DNA from: a virus
IMG/VR virus record: IMGVR_UViG_3300021092_000226
Span: 1 to 22,720 of that record
Reading direction: 5' to 3' (one strand)
DNA: 22,720 nucleotides
The position numbers and the translations under genes are program-made. Within the stretch, counting starts at the first letter, position 1; the number at the start of each line of letters is the position of its first letter. Positions 1 through 8,249 of this stretch are shown one piece after another. The notes under the pieces were generated by a model that worked only from the letters and a program-made list of their open reading frames with translations, was not told the DNA's origin and made no database searches.

Positions 1-1174
1 GGTCAGAATCGGTTGGGCTTCCTCCGCTAACACCGGCAGTCAAACCAAAGGACATGACTTTTTCTCCAACCGTTGTTGCAGGGCTTACATTTGCACCAAG
101 GGCGGCGTAATCAGTCTTTGATGAAAGGAACGCTGTGTTTGCGTTGATGTCCTGCCGAAGTGCCCACACGTACTCGGACTTCTCGTTTACAACAGTACGG
201 TAGTAGTTGCTGCTGCCGTCAAAGTTGCGTGCATCAGATGCGCGTGAGCAACCCTCAAACTTCTCAATCAACCCGTTTTGAGTGCCTGTCCACTTGCCGT
301 CCTTGTCCAACACAAGCACATTGATAAGGTCGCCAGCACCGCCTGCGTCTGCTGCAAACACCGAAGTGGTTGCACCTGTTGACACATATCCTGCGTACAC
401 GCTCTTGATTTCAAAAGTGTTTCCTGAAGCCTGTGTCTTTGGAAGCAGGGTAGACAGGAGCAAACGAACACGCGGTAGATTACTTGACAAAGTAATACCA
501 CTGGTAACACCAAAGAAGTCTCCGTTTACAGGAGTACGAGTGGTGAAATCGGGGCCGAACGTGGTTCCGGTTTGAACTCCGCTGATCTGAACCGAAGTAC
601 CGTCAGCAAAGGTGATGAGATCATTGACCGCAAAATAACGTACTTGTGTCTGTCCAGTGGTGTACATATCAATAAAAGTTGCACCAATATCTGCCTGTGC
701 CGCCAATGATCCACCGGTAATCCCGTTTCCGCTGGTAACAACCACCTTTAGGCTGTTGCCCAAAACGCCTGGATACTTGCCTGCAAAAACTACGCCGGCA
801 ACTGCTTCGGTTGAAGATAAACCTCCTGCACTTGCACCAAACTGGGTTTCGTTATTGATAACCACTTTTGTAACTGTTGTCCCATCAAACTTCGATTGCG
901 AGTTGGCAGCAGCACTACCAACCACGCGCACAACCTGGCAGTTATTACCGTAGGACAAAAAGTTTCCTGCGGTGAAAAAATCCACAAAGTTGTCGTTGTC
1001 TGGTTTTTGGAAAATGCTTGCCAGTTCGTTTTGACTGGTAACAGTAACAATCTGATCCACCGGACCCCAATGGAAGTACCCTGCAAAGCCACCTGGAGTG
1101 GTTGCAATTGCGGGAACAACGGTGGTCAGGTCAATCTCTTTAATGCTTACGCCGGGGCTTACTCTAAATCCCAT
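1..1174 (-). CDS. 18: Tail sheath protein gp18, N-terminal part (3' end outside window)
   Basis: This gene encodes the contractile tail sheath subunit of a T4-like phage; sheath subunits polymerise around the tail tube and contract at infection. The frame opens with ATG at 1174-1172 and stays open to the left edge, so 391 residues are visible and the C-terminus is missing. The N-terminus reads MGFRVSPGVSIKEID, followed by a GYFHWGPVDQI segment and NFLSYGNNCQVVRVVG near residues 73-90. These match the N-terminal layout of T4 gp18 (SPGIELKE, then FQWGP, then NFLQYGNDLRVVR). The start is supported by AAGGAG at 1183-1188, eight bases upstream. It follows the large terminase gene after an 86-base gap, which is the T4 order 17-18. 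T4 gp18 is about 660 residues, so roughly half is likely to lie outside. The family call is firm; the middle of the protein (after about residue 100) is less recognisable. Confidence 0.93.
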   Translation of the reverse strand, partial: MGFRVSPGVSIKEIDLTTVVPAIATTPGGFAGYFHWGPVDQIVTVTSQNELASIFQKPDNDNFVDFFTAGNFLSYGNNCQVVRVVGSAAANSQSKFDGTTVTKVVINNETQFGASAGGLSSTEAVAGVVFAGKYPGVLGNSLKVVVTSGNGITGGSLAAQADIGATFIDMYTTGQTQVRYFAVNDLITFADGTSVQISGVQTGTTFGPDFTTRTPVNGDFFGVTSGITLSSNLPRVRLLLSTLLPKTQASGNTFEIKSVYAGYVSTGATTSVFAADAGGAGDLINVLVLDKDGKWTGTQNGLIEKFEGCSRASDARNFDGSSNYYRTVVNEKSEYVWALRQDINANTAFLSSKTDYAALGANVSPATTVGEKVMSFGLTAGVSGGSPTDSD

Positions 1175-1221
1175 TGGTGTGTCTCCTTCGTGAAGAACTC
1201 ATTCTTGTGACTGCGCTTCTG

Positions 1222-1229
1222 TGTTTATG
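1222..1229 (-). promoter_or_regulatory. Weak late-promoter-like octamer upstream of gp18
   Basis: The gap between the terminase and sheath genes contains CATAAACA on the minus strand, matching the T4 late consensus TATAAATA at 6 of 8 positions. It lies about 48 bases upstream of the gp18 start. The sheath is needed in many copies, and this is one of only two sizeable gaps in the window, so a dedicated promoter would make sense. The match is poor for a motif that is normally strict, so this is only a candidate. Confidence 0.2.
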
Positions 1230-1260
1230 TATTATTTCTGATAGTTTACGAAATTGCTTA

Positions 1261-2931
1261 CTACGAATTCCACAAGTTATCTATATTTTTAGAATTTTCT
1301 AGCCGCCAAGCAGTACCTGTAGTGTCTGTAAAATTTGTTTCTACACTGCCGTCTTCCACAAAACCAAAGGGGGTCATTTCCTCTTCCAGTGCCTTCATTT
1401 GGTCTTCGTACAGGTCTTTACGAATATCACTGCCCGTGATCTGTTTAAAATATGCCTGAGTGGTGAGCCACCCAAACAGCACAAGAGTCATTACTAGGTC
1501 GTCGTTATGGTTGTCTTCTGCCTCAAAGGAATCGCCTTTTGCCACAAAGGTACACATCTCGTCCACGGTGTGGAAGTCTTCCACAATCAGTTTGGTGTCC
1601 TCTATCAGACTTTTTAGAATAGAGCAGCCAATACGCTTTACTGCACTAGAGGTCTTTACACCCTTTACCGAACCGCCCCTAGTTCCAAAACCGCCGTTCA
1701 CTACCTGCCCCTTGCACCCCATTTGAGACACATAGATTATGTTGTCGTACTCTAGTTCGTCATGAAGAATGTCTGCAACTTGACCACCAATATCGTTTAC
1801 CTCTACTAGGCAGTACGCGTTGTTGTACTGGCGTAACACGGAGTAGATGGCATTGGGGTACAGCATGGGGGGCAGTTGGTTGTTGCGGAAAGTAGCAACA
1901 ACCCGATACGGAAACGCCGACACATCAATCACAGAGAACGCGTGGTAGTCCAGTCCCTGTCCCCGTGCAGTGTCCACCACTGACACGTAGTTGTGTCCTG
2001 CTACAGGTTTTTCGTATATTCGTAGCCCCTCGTTGTTCCAAAACACAGGAGTTCGGTACACCATACACTTTAATTTCTCTGAATGGATAAGTGTGTTTGT
2101 TGAACCCAAGAACTCTGTTTCAAATTCTGTGCGAAACTGCTCCTCGGAGGTGTTAGCAATAGTCTGTTTTTTCCACTCTTCGTCACGACCCGGTACATCA
2201 CTCCAATGCACCTCTATTGGCACATATTCGTTCTTGCCTTCTTCTCCTCGCTGCTTGTTTGCGTTTACCCAGAAGCGGTAGAACATATTCAACCCCTTGG
2301 GCGTTGAAATAATAGTTACCTTTGTGCTTTTTCCGCTCGTAATCGTGGGGTACACAGACGAGAAAAACTCTTCTGCCACATTCTGTGGCACATACGCAAA
2401 CTCGTCCAAGAAAATGTAGTTAAAAGCACCGCCTCGCACAGCAGACGATGATGTGGCAGACGCAAATACTTTAGAACCATTTTCTAAAACTATTGATCCC
2501 TTGTTCCACTCCACCACACCCTGCTGTAACCACATAGGCAAGTACTCGTACGCCAACTGTAAACGCCCAAGCAGTTCACGAGCTGTATTGAGTTTGTTTG
2601 CAAGAATAGCAACATTCATGCTCTGATTAAACAGCACATAATGTAACATATACGAAATAATGGTTGTAGATTTACCTGTCTGGCGTGGCAGTTTACCGAT
2701 TACAAATCGGTTTTCGTGAATAGTTCGTATCATTTTTTCTTGGTAGTCGTACGGTTCAAAAGGCACAACTCCCTTGTCAAGAGACACAATTTTTACATAA
2801 TTCTTAATGAAGTACAGAGGGTCTTTGGAGCATTTAATGTACTCTTCAATCTGTTCAGGAGAAAAGTTTACGTTTACCCCTGCTGCCTTTAGATTGGGGT
2901 TGCCAAGATACTTTATGCTTTTTTTACTCAT
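1261..2931 (-). CDS. 17: Large terminase subunit gp17 (packaging ATPase and nuclease)
   Basis: This is the packaging motor: an ATPase that drives DNA into the prohead and a nuclease that cuts concatemers. It has 556 residues against 610 in T4, the difference being largely a shorter N-terminus. The N-terminal ATPase shows a Walker A loop LPRQTGKST (residues 81-89), a Walker B strand YIFLDEFA (172-179, with D176 and E177) and a coupling motif STPKG (209-213). The C-terminal RNase-H-like nuclease shows VVDTARGQGLDYHAF (D320), LVEVND (E377) and NHNDDLVM (D477/D478), the expected positions of the acidic metal-binding triad. The ATG overlaps the stop of gp16 in an ATGA arrangement, implying translational coupling. 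It works with gp16, and in assembly docks on the portal, which lies outside this window. All key residues are present, so it should be active. Confidence 0.98.
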   Translation of the reverse strand: MSKKSIKYLGNPNLKAAGVNVNFSPEQIEEYIKCSKDPLYFIKNYVKIVSLDKGVVPFEPYDYQEKMIRTIHENRFVIGKLPRQTGKSTTIISYMLHYVLFNQSMNVAILANKLNTARELLGRLQLAYEYLPMWLQQGVVEWNKGSIVLENGSKVFASATSSSAVRGGAFNYIFLDEFAYVPQNVAEEFFSSVYPTITSGKSTKVTIISTPKGLNMFYRFWVNANKQRGEEGKNEYVPIEVHWSDVPGRDEEWKKQTIANTSEEQFRTEFETEFLGSTNTLIHSEKLKCMVYRTPVFWNNEGLRIYEKPVAGHNYVSVVDTARGQGLDYHAFSVIDVSAFPYRVVATFRNNQLPPMLYPNAIYSVLRQYNNAYCLVEVNDIGGQVADILHDELEYDNIIYVSQMGCKGQVVNGGFGTRGGSVKGVKTSSAVKRIGCSILKSLIEDTKLIVEDFHTVDEMCTFVAKGDSFEAEDNHNDDLVMTLVLFGWLTTQAYFKQITGSDIRKDLYEDQMKALEEEMTPFGFVEDGSVETNFTDTTGTAWRLENSKNIDNLWNS

Positions 2932-3434
2932 TGTTTGTTTCTGTCGTTCTCAACCACACCACCAATATCTGGACGATTATTAAATGCCTTTGTAGAAGAC
3001 CGAGAAGAATTAATAATATCCTGTAGTTCTTTTGTTGAACCAACGTAAATAGATTGATTGGTTGTACTGGTATTTGTTACGCTCTGATCAATTTTACGAA
3101 TGGTCTTTACACGATTGTGCAGGTCAACTAGTTCACGATTAGTTTCAGCCAGAGTTTTGATTAATTGAGACACCACCTCATAGGCACGAGGTTGATCCCC
3201 TTCTTGTGCCACCTGAATCACTCCATCCAATGCAGTTTTTCCCATGTCAACAAGGTCTTTAAGGTTTTCTCTGACAATCTCATAATCTGTTTTCAAGTCT
3301 TTTTCTAGTCGCTCTTCTGTTAGAGGAGCAGAGTCAACCTGTACAACAATTGCGGTTTTTGAAACCCCTGTGTTTGTTGGTTCTTGTGTAGGTTCTACTT
3401 CTAGAGCTTTTTCTATATTATTAAATCCGCTCAT
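2928..3434 (-). CDS. 16: Small terminase subunit gp16
   Basis: This is the small terminase, which in T4 forms a ring that recognises phage DNA and regulates the large subunit. From the ATG at 3434 it has 168 residues, close to the 164 of T4 gp16. The recognisable core is LKTDYEIVRENLKDL, followed by a helical stretch ending in TLAETNRELVDLHNRVKTI, which parallels T4 gp16 (EDDYGVVRRNM, then TTTNREILKLHKDMKDI). The core is predicted helical and fits the coiled-coil oligomerisation region. A longer in-frame start exists at 3515, but the ATG at 3434 is preceded by a strong AAGGAG six bases away and avoids a 71-base overlap with gp15, so I chose it. The stop overlaps the gp17 start by four bases. 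The C-terminal 40 residues are low-complexity and polar. Confidence 0.93.
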   Translation of the reverse strand: MSGFNNIEKALEVEPTQEPTNTGVSKTAIVVQVDSAPLTEERLEKDLKTDYEIVRENLKDLVDMGKTALDGVIQVAQEGDQPRAYEVVSQLIKTLAETNRELVDLHNRVKTIRKIDQSVTNTSTTNQSIYVGSTKELQDIINSSRSSTKAFNNRPDIGGVVENDRNKQ

Positions 3435-3440
3435 AAAACA

Positions 3441-3446
3441 CTCCTT
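3441..3446 (-). promoter_or_regulatory. Shine-Dalgarno AAGGAG deciding the gp16 start
   Basis: The minus strand reads AAGGAG six bases before the ATG at 3434. It overlaps the gp15 stop codon (TAA at 3447-3445), so the site sits exactly at the junction. This favours the start at 3434 over an upstream in-frame ATG at 3515 that lies inside gp15. Confidence 0.8.
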
Positions 3447-4317
3447 AAATATTCCAATCCACTGTGTATCCTCCACTGGACATTGCTGATGCGTATGTGG
3501 TTCCAGTTGCACCAAACTGATTCTGATACACCTTGGCGTATGGGGTGTATGTGTTTATACTTGAACTTGCACCACTTGGACCAGAAATACCCACCATAAC
3601 TTCCGCGTAGTTTGGTTTATCTGTAGTAATTCCTGGATAGTATGTAATTCCAGCAACAAAGTCTGATTCAAACACATCAGAGCTCCACAGTCCTGATTCA
3701 ACCACACGAATTTCTTTGTAGTTTCGTTTTGCACCAAACAAATAACTCTTCATAGTAAAATTAATAGTAAAAACAATGGAACGGCGAGTCTGAAAATCGC
3801 CTTCGTAGTCTTCTTCTGACGATACAGAATTAAGGTAAATGGGAACATCTATTTTCTTGTTTACATCATCAAAGTTTACTGTTACAATGAATTCAGGAGT
3901 GAAATTAGGCAGAATCTGTTCCACGATTCGTAACCCGTCTTCCATGTTACGCACATAAATGTACAGTCCAAAATCAATGTTGTACGGAACTTCCGAGTAG
4001 GTAAAATCAACACCAACAGGGGCATTCGTATTTGGTCTTATAATGTTTTTCTGTAAACTGTTTCGCTTTCGAGCAGAATCGTAAGCGTATCCAGTAATAT
4101 CGAATGCCATTCGTGGCAACACAATTCCAACAGGATTAGTTAAATTTGGGTCGCTTTCCAAACGCACTTTATACTTTTCTTTGGGCGCATACGATATGGG
4201 AACAAGCACGGTTTTTATACCACCACTATCCGCCTTGTCAATGTATATCTGATTAAACAGCGAACCAAATGCCACAACCATGCGGCGTATAGACCCATTA
4301 TAGAAATTGGTAAACAT
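3445..4317 (-). CDS. 15: Tail sheath stabiliser and tail completion protein gp15
   Basis: In T4, gp15 caps the finished tail and helps join it to the head. The protein has 290 residues against 272 in T4. Shared landmarks include the start MFTNFYNGSIRRM (T4 MFGYFYNSSFRRY), FGSLFNQIYI, VPISYAPKEKY, LPRMAFDITGYAYDSARKRN, and NMEDGLRIVEQILPNFTPEF (T4 YEDDMFQIVEQILPYFQPHF). The C-terminal 70 residues run beyond the T4-like core and are rich in Gly, Ser and Thr (ISGPSGASSS, GATGTTYASAMSSGG). The start ATG shares one base with the stop of gp14 (TAATG), so translation is probably coupled. Its place between gp14 and gp16 is the T4 order, which supports the assignment independently of the sequence match. 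Confidence 0.95.
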   Translation of the reverse strand: MFTNFYNGSIRRMVVAFGSLFNQIYIDKADSGGIKTVLVPISYAPKEKYKVRLESDPNLTNPVGIVLPRMAFDITGYAYDSARKRNSLQKNIIRPNTNAPVGVDFTYSEVPYNIDFGLYIYVRNMEDGLRIVEQILPNFTPEFIVTVNFDDVNKKIDVPIYLNSVSSEEDYEGDFQTRRSIVFTINFTMKSYLFGAKRNYKEIRVVESGLWSSDVFESDFVAGITYYPGITTDKPNYAEVMVGISGPSGASSSINTYTPYAKVYQNQFGATGTTYASAMSSGGYTVDWNI

Positions 4318-5201
4318 TAGTAATTACCTTCAGAGAATGGATCAGTTTCAGTAAAATCAAAAATATTATCACTGTTTTCTTCCACTTCCAACTGCTCATT
4401 ATCTTGATTGTCTTCGTGTGTGGCACTAATTGTGGTTTTGTAAACACCGGCAATAGTATACGATGCTCCGCTCACCAAACCAATAAGAAGATCGTTCACC
4501 TTAAACACGCCCTCTTGTTTGTTGACTCGCATAAACTTGGTGCCACCAACAGGAGCACTATACAAATTTACCCGACCGTAAGCAAGTTTATTCTCCACGG
4601 TGCCTGTGTACACCTCTTCACCTACAGTATATGTTCCATTACCAGTCCCTAGAGTTATACCAACAAGGTAATCTGATGTAGTAAGTATTTCCGAATCCAC
4701 TGTTGTTTCTCCTGTTTCGACCTTATCGTTGGAGTACTTGAATGCTTCACAACTAAGTTTAAATGAATACAGTTCGCCTCCAGGATAAAACGGATTGTCG
4801 TGTTCAACAAACTTGATTTCAAAAAGACTAGACGGGTAATCAAAATACAGTAGATCGCCTTCTCGTGGACGACTATTTTTTTGAATATCTTTATGGTGTC
4901 CCATTACGTCCATGAACCGTTTGCGAGAAACTATAAAAGTAGCAGATTCACGAACGTCCAAACCAAAGCGAGACATCTCTGAATCGCCCTCGTAACCTTC
5001 TGCGTTCTCCATGTACATTTCAATGCGATTGGCATCAGTGAATTGTGACACCTCTTCACCCAAAATAAAGTCTTCTTTTACTGTTTCCCGTGGAATGTAC
5101 ACCATGTCATGACCGTGAATTTTTATTGCCTCGGTCGTGAGAGATTCTATAAGGGTTTGTTCTCCCTTTTTGTTTCTACGAAAATACGGATTAACAGTCA
5201 T
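4317..5201 (-). CDS. 14: Neck protein gp14
   Basis: gp14 is a neck protein of T4-like phages that acts with gp13 to complete the head and connect the tail. It has 294 residues (T4 gp14: 256). The N-terminus NPYFRRNKKGEQTLIESL, followed by EAIKIHGHDMVYIPRE, is the family signature, and FGLDVRESATFIVSRKRF and PREGDLLYFDYPSSLFEIKFVE continue the conserved core through about residue 160. After about residue 170 there is a beta-rich segment (VGITLGTGNGTYTVGEEVYTG) and then an acidic tail rich in Asp, Glu and Asn. This C-terminal part is what makes it longer than T4 gp14; similar extensions are common in marine relatives, from memory. It starts two bases after the gp13 stop, with AGGA just upstream inside the gp13 3' end. 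Confidence 0.95.
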   Translation of the reverse strand: MTVNPYFRRNKKGEQTLIESLTTEAIKIHGHDMVYIPRETVKEDFILGEEVSQFTDANRIEMYMENAEGYEGDSEMSRFGLDVRESATFIVSRKRFMDVMGHHKDIQKNSRPREGDLLYFDYPSSLFEIKFVEHDNPFYPGGELYSFKLSCEAFKYSNDKVETGETTVDSEILTTSDYLVGITLGTGNGTYTVGEEVYTGTVENKLAYGRVNLYSAPVGGTKFMRVNKQEGVFKVNDLLIGLVSGASYTIAGVYKTTISATHEDNQDNEQLEVEENSDNIFDFTETDPFSEGNY

Positions 5202-5203
5202 GT

Positions 5204-5968
5204 TTATCCTGTAATAAAGTCAGGCGGTTCTTGGTATTTTAACAACACACTATCCTCAATACTCTGTATGGTACTGGTTGCTTCTTCGTACAGACGCTGA
5301 CCGTTAAATGTAATGTTGCCTGGCATTGGAATGCCTTCAAATTTTGATAGATTTATACCCCACTGCTGTTTAATAAGTGCAGTGGCATATTTTTTTAACA
5401 TGGCATCGTTCCACACGTCACTGTACTCTTCAGGGTTAATCACATAAAACCCCTCAATCAGCAGCCACTGGTTTGGAGTAAAATCGTTCCAGTTCATGTC
5501 TATTTTTAATTGGTTCTTGTGCTTGTTGAATCGTATCTGTTTTTCTGGATCTAGTAATTGCTGCAACATCTCAATGTACTGCATGGTGCCCACGTAATCA
5601 CTTATTTTCATGTTGCCTGTACGGAGTCCGTAAAAATCTGTTAGGGCCATTTGATAACGAATATTAAAAATGTTGTTGATCTGTAGGTTGAACCCCACCT
5701 GAAAAACTCTGGTAATATTCTGAATTCTTGGACCATTGGGAGAAATACTGTCTGTGTTGATATACTGATTGGTAATGTCTTGCTGAGTAACCTGATATTT
5801 CCAGTACTCCCGCTGAATACCCAACGAGTTCCAGTCATTAAAATACTGAATAGCCTGGTCGATACGATCCTCGACCTGTGAGTCGTCCACATTAATCTCT
5901 ATGACTGGTGCACCCAGTGCGCGAAGACAGTACTCTTTAAATTCTTGTCTGTTTGTAGGCAGTGGCAT
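5204..5968 (-). CDS. 13: Neck protein gp13 (head completion)
   Basis: gp13 joins the portal vertex of the filled head to the tail together with gp14. It has 254 residues (T4: 309). The N-terminus MPLPTNRQEFKEYCLRALG, then APVIEINVDDSQVEDRIDQA, is the distinctive opening of gp13 in marine T4-like phages. Other typical segments are FNIRYQMALTDFYGL, then a WLLIEGFYVINPEEYSDVWND stretch (residues about 165-185), and ATALIKQQWGINLSKFEG. The C-terminus GQRLYEEATSTIQSIEDS, then LLKYQEPPDFITG, also fits. A strong AAAGGAG lies six bases before the ATG. It is the first gene of a tightly spaced run 13-14-15-16-17, and the 36 bases upstream contain a late-promoter-like TAAATA, so transcription may be boosted here. 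Confidence 0.96.
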   Translation of the reverse strand: MPLPTNRQEFKEYCLRALGAPVIEINVDDSQVEDRIDQAIQYFNDWNSLGIQREYWKYQVTQQDITNQYINTDSISPNGPRIQNITRVFQVGFNLQINNIFNIRYQMALTDFYGLRTGNMKISDYVGTMQYIEMLQQLLDPEKQIRFNKHKNQLKIDMNWNDFTPNQWLLIEGFYVINPEEYSDVWNDAMLKKYATALIKQQWGINLSKFEGIPMPGNITFNGQRLYEEATSTIQSIEDSVLLKYQEPPDFITG

Positions 5969-5985
5969 ACAGTTCTCCTTTTAAG

Positions 5986-5993
5986 TATTTAGG
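5986..5993 (-). promoter_or_regulatory. Late-promoter-like octamer CCTAAATA before gp13
   Basis: The short gap before gp13 contains CCTAAATA on the minus strand, matching the last six bases of the T4 late consensus TATAAATA. It lies 18 bases upstream of the gp13 ATG. A transcript starting the usual few bases downstream would begin at about the Shine-Dalgarno, giving a very short leader, which weakens the call. The position at the border between the fibre cassette and the neck genes is suggestive. Confidence 0.28.
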
Positions 5994-6004
5994 AGTATTG
6001 TGTA

Positions 6005-6259
6005 TTACCGTCTTAGTGTGGGGATAAGTCTTGCCAATTCTCCTTCTCTATTGCATATTGCATCACAATACGCGTCAATCACTGGCAGTTTTATAAGATT
6101 GTGACCGTCTGTAATGTAGTGCTGTATTCCGCGCTCGTAAATACGAGTATGAAACCCAAAAGGAACACTGTAGTCAGGAACAAGTTTCAGAAAATGACCA
6201 AAATCGTATTCGTTATCATTAATCGTTATTTTATACCGATCATGGTGTATAAGTTTCAT
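6005..6259 (-). CDS. Small protein of unknown function between fibre cassette and gp13
   Basis: This 84-residue protein is not recognised. It begins MKLIHHDRYKITINDNEYDF and ends in a basic tail (ARLIPTLRR). It is rich in charged and aromatic residues (H, Y, F, D), has no signal peptide or membrane segment, and has two cysteines (near residues 65 and 69, the second in AICNREGE). The start has an AAGGA Shine-Dalgarno with suitable spacing, and the gene sits 14 bases after the LamG-domain gene and 36 before gp13 on the same strand, so it is very likely translated. In T4 the slot just before gp13 holds wac (fibritin), but this protein is far too short and lacks a long coiled coil, so it is not a fibritin. 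A head-neck accessory or tail-fibre assembly role is possible but unsupported. Confidence 0.7.
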   Translation of the reverse strand: MKLIHHDRYKITINDNEYDFGHFLKLVPDYSVPFGFHTRIYERGIQHYITDGHNLIKLPVIDAYCDAICNREGELARLIPTLRR

Positions 6260-6274
6260 GTTTTATATTCCTTA

Positions 6275-8230
6275 TCACAGCGCAGTAGGAGGAATTTTCG
6301 GATCTTTGTATTTTGCCTTTTCGGGATCAAGGTACTTTTGTGTAATCTTGTTCTCGGAACCGATAAAAACCATTGGATTTTTGCCTGCAAGAGCAGACAA
6401 CTTGTACACCAACTGATCAGCAGTGTAGCCCTTTACGGATTTTACATCTTTAAAAGTACTAGAATCCTGAAGGGACTGTTTCACAGAATTGTTACTGGTG
6501 GTTGACGATGAGTGGTAAGCAATCACATCATTGTACAGTGCTTTTATACCACCAGTATTGAACTGAAACGCAATTCCATACGAATCAGAATATTGATATG
6601 TACCATTCTGATTGTTGTTTATAATGTTATCCCTCAAGTACTGTAGAGAATTGACGTTTGATTGTGTTGCAAGAAAGGTGAATGTACCTCCGCAGAATCC
6701 TGATCCTGCTAGAGCAAGCAATTGCGGAAAGTCTCCAGTTTTTCCTAGAGTTCCGTACATTTGGGAACCACCAAGCAGAAGACGGTACGAAAGATCAGTC
6801 ATTTGCTCCTTTTGTGACCGTTCTTCGTCTAAGGTAAGCAATTGCTGTACACCTGTAATGTTTAGAGCAGCACCACTATTGTAGCCAAACAAATACGATG
6901 AACCACAAACACCTGAAATTTCAAACCCTCCGCAGGTTCCATTAAACAAAACCTGTCCGTGTGTAGACCCGTTTTCCCGTAAAATCATACTTACATAGCA
7001 ATTTCCACTGACATCTTGCGCGTCTAGTACCCCAATCACCTTTCTATTAGTGTCACACGGCACATATGATGTGCCAACAGGGCCGTCCATACTAAAAGAG
7101 AACACTGTGTTATCGGCAGAGTCCTCCCGTTCATGTGGAACAACTGCTACGCCTGAAAAGGCGAATCCACGAAGAGAAGATGCTGTGTTTCCACCGCTAA
7201 CAATCCAGTTGTCCACCGCTGCCCTGAAAGGACGGTTTCCCCGCTGATCTGCACCAATGCAAAACGGACGATTGGTTGTGCGAAGTTTATCGTTTTTTGC
7301 AACCGAAGTATTTGCTAAATCAGATGCCACAATGGTTCCATTAAAGAAAGTTGCCACACTCGTAGACGCACCATCATAATGATAAGAAACCGCGATGTGG
7401 TGCCAGGTGTTTAATGTGATGCCTTGAGGAGAAGCGTTTAATGTGTTTTCAAATCCGTTATATGAAGGAGAAGAGTTTGTAGTCCACTTGAACACAAAAC
7501 GACCACTACTGTTATCGTATATCAGAGCGTATGCGTCCGCTGAACTGCCGGCAGTAATGCTTTCGCAAACACAGCACAAAACAGGATCATAACTACTAGG
7601 AAGACCTGATTGCAAATAAAAGTGACCACCAACAAGGTGATAATTGCATTTTTCAAGTGAGTATCCACCAGGAACACGCAATCCGCCAGCAGCAACCGAA
7701 GGCTGATCCAAATATGTTCCTTTTAATTGCAGTGCACCTAATCCAATAGGAGTTCCTAAACAAACTCCAATACTTCCCACTGTTGGGGTGTACTCCACCA
7801 CTGTGTTTCCGTTTTGAGAGTACGTGTTAAAGATTTCTGCTACTCTATTTGACTGAACCACAAACTCGCCTGGTTGAAAATTTCCGTATGCCGTACCAGA
7901 CAACAACTGCTCTGATGTTTTTGGAATACTGATTGTTTCGTATTGTCCTGAAGTTGTTGCCGTAATAGGAATTAATGTATTTTGTATTGCATCTATATCG
8001 TTTTGATCTGGATTAAAATTATTAATACTATCAGGATTTATTTGATAAAAAATCTCTTCAGTTCCGCGAGTGATTCGCACAGGAATACTAACAGTATTAA
8101 AATTATCGTCCGAAATAATGTAACGAAATTGTTCGGTTTCCGTAGGAACAAAATTAGAGAAATCGTAATTTCTCGTAATGGAAACAACCTGTCCAGTGTC
8201 TTGATCTATTTTGACTAGTGTTTGTGACAT
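6275..8230 (-). CDS. Tail/fibre-associated protein with a LamG-like domain
   Basis: This 651-residue protein carries a laminin-G/concanavalin-A-like jelly roll, probably a sugar-binding domain on the virion. The key stretch is TWHHIAVSYHYDGASTSVAT, then FFNGTIVA, then FCIGADQRGNRPFRAAVDNW (residues about 275-343), the classic W-x-H-x-A ... NG ... IG ... F-x-G/A-x-D-x-W pattern of LamG_3-type domains; the whole domain probably spans about 170-385. The first 150 residues form a separate beta-rich region, perhaps the attachment part. Residues 385-570 are rich in Gly and Cys (several cysteines in VCGSSYLFGY and SGFCGGTF contexts), and the C-terminal 80 residues look helical and charged. It lies 19 bases after the beta-helix gene. 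The start has no good Shine-Dalgarno (ATAAGAAAACCACT before ATG), unusual here. Location and domain support adhesion, but ligand and exact place on the virion are unknown. Confidence 0.82.
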   Translation of the reverse strand: MSQTLVKIDQDTGQVVSITRNYDFSNFVPTETEQFRYIISDDNFNTVSIPVRITRGTEEIFYQINPDSINNFNPDQNDIDAIQNTLIPITATTSGQYETISIPKTSEQLLSGTAYGNFQPGEFVVQSNRVAEIFNTYSQNGNTVVEYTPTVGSIGVCLGTPIGLGALQLKGTYLDQPSVAAGGLRVPGGYSLEKCNYHLVGGHFYLQSGLPSSYDPVLCCVCESITAGSSADAYALIYDNSSGRFVFKWTTNSSPSYNGFENTLNASPQGITLNTWHHIAVSYHYDGASTSVATFFNGTIVASDLANTSVAKNDKLRTTNRPFCIGADQRGNRPFRAAVDNWIVSGGNTASSLRGFAFSGVAVVPHEREDSADNTVFSFSMDGPVGTSYVPCDTNRKVIGVLDAQDVSGNCYVSMILRENGSTHGQVLFNGTCGGFEISGVCGSSYLFGYNSGAALNITGVQQLLTLDEERSQKEQMTDLSYRLLLGGSQMYGTLGKTGDFPQLLALAGSGFCGGTFTFLATQSNVNSLQYLRDNIINNNQNGTYQYSDSYGIAFQFNTGGIKALYNDVIAYHSSSTTSNNSVKQSLQDSSTFKDVKSVKGYTADQLVYKLSALAGKNPMVFIGSENKITQKYLDPEKAKYKDPKIPPTAL

Positions 8231-8249
8231 AGTGGTTTTCTTATACTAG

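Noticed and set aside
790-1119. 109-codon frame on the minus strand near the left edge
   Set aside because: It is an alternative frame of the gp18 gene, whose own frame (not closed by a stop inside the window) clearly encodes the tail sheath.
1186-1215. Small hairpin AAGAA-TGAG-TTCTT before gp18, considered as a terminator
   Set aside because: The stem is only five AT-rich base pairs, no T-run follows, and it sits directly against the gp18 ribosome site.
3435-3515. In-frame upstream start for gp16 (27 extra residues beginning MVQLEPHTHQQ)
   Set aside because: It lies inside gp15, has no ribosome site, and the ATG at 3434 has a strong AAGGAG and gives a protein of T4-like length.
5350-5357. 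TATAAATC on the minus strand inside gp13, considered as a late promoter for gp14
   Set aside because: It lies about 150 bases upstream of gp14 within conserved coding sequence (Gly-Ile-Asn-Leu) and gp14 is coupled tightly to gp13; chance is the simpler explanation.
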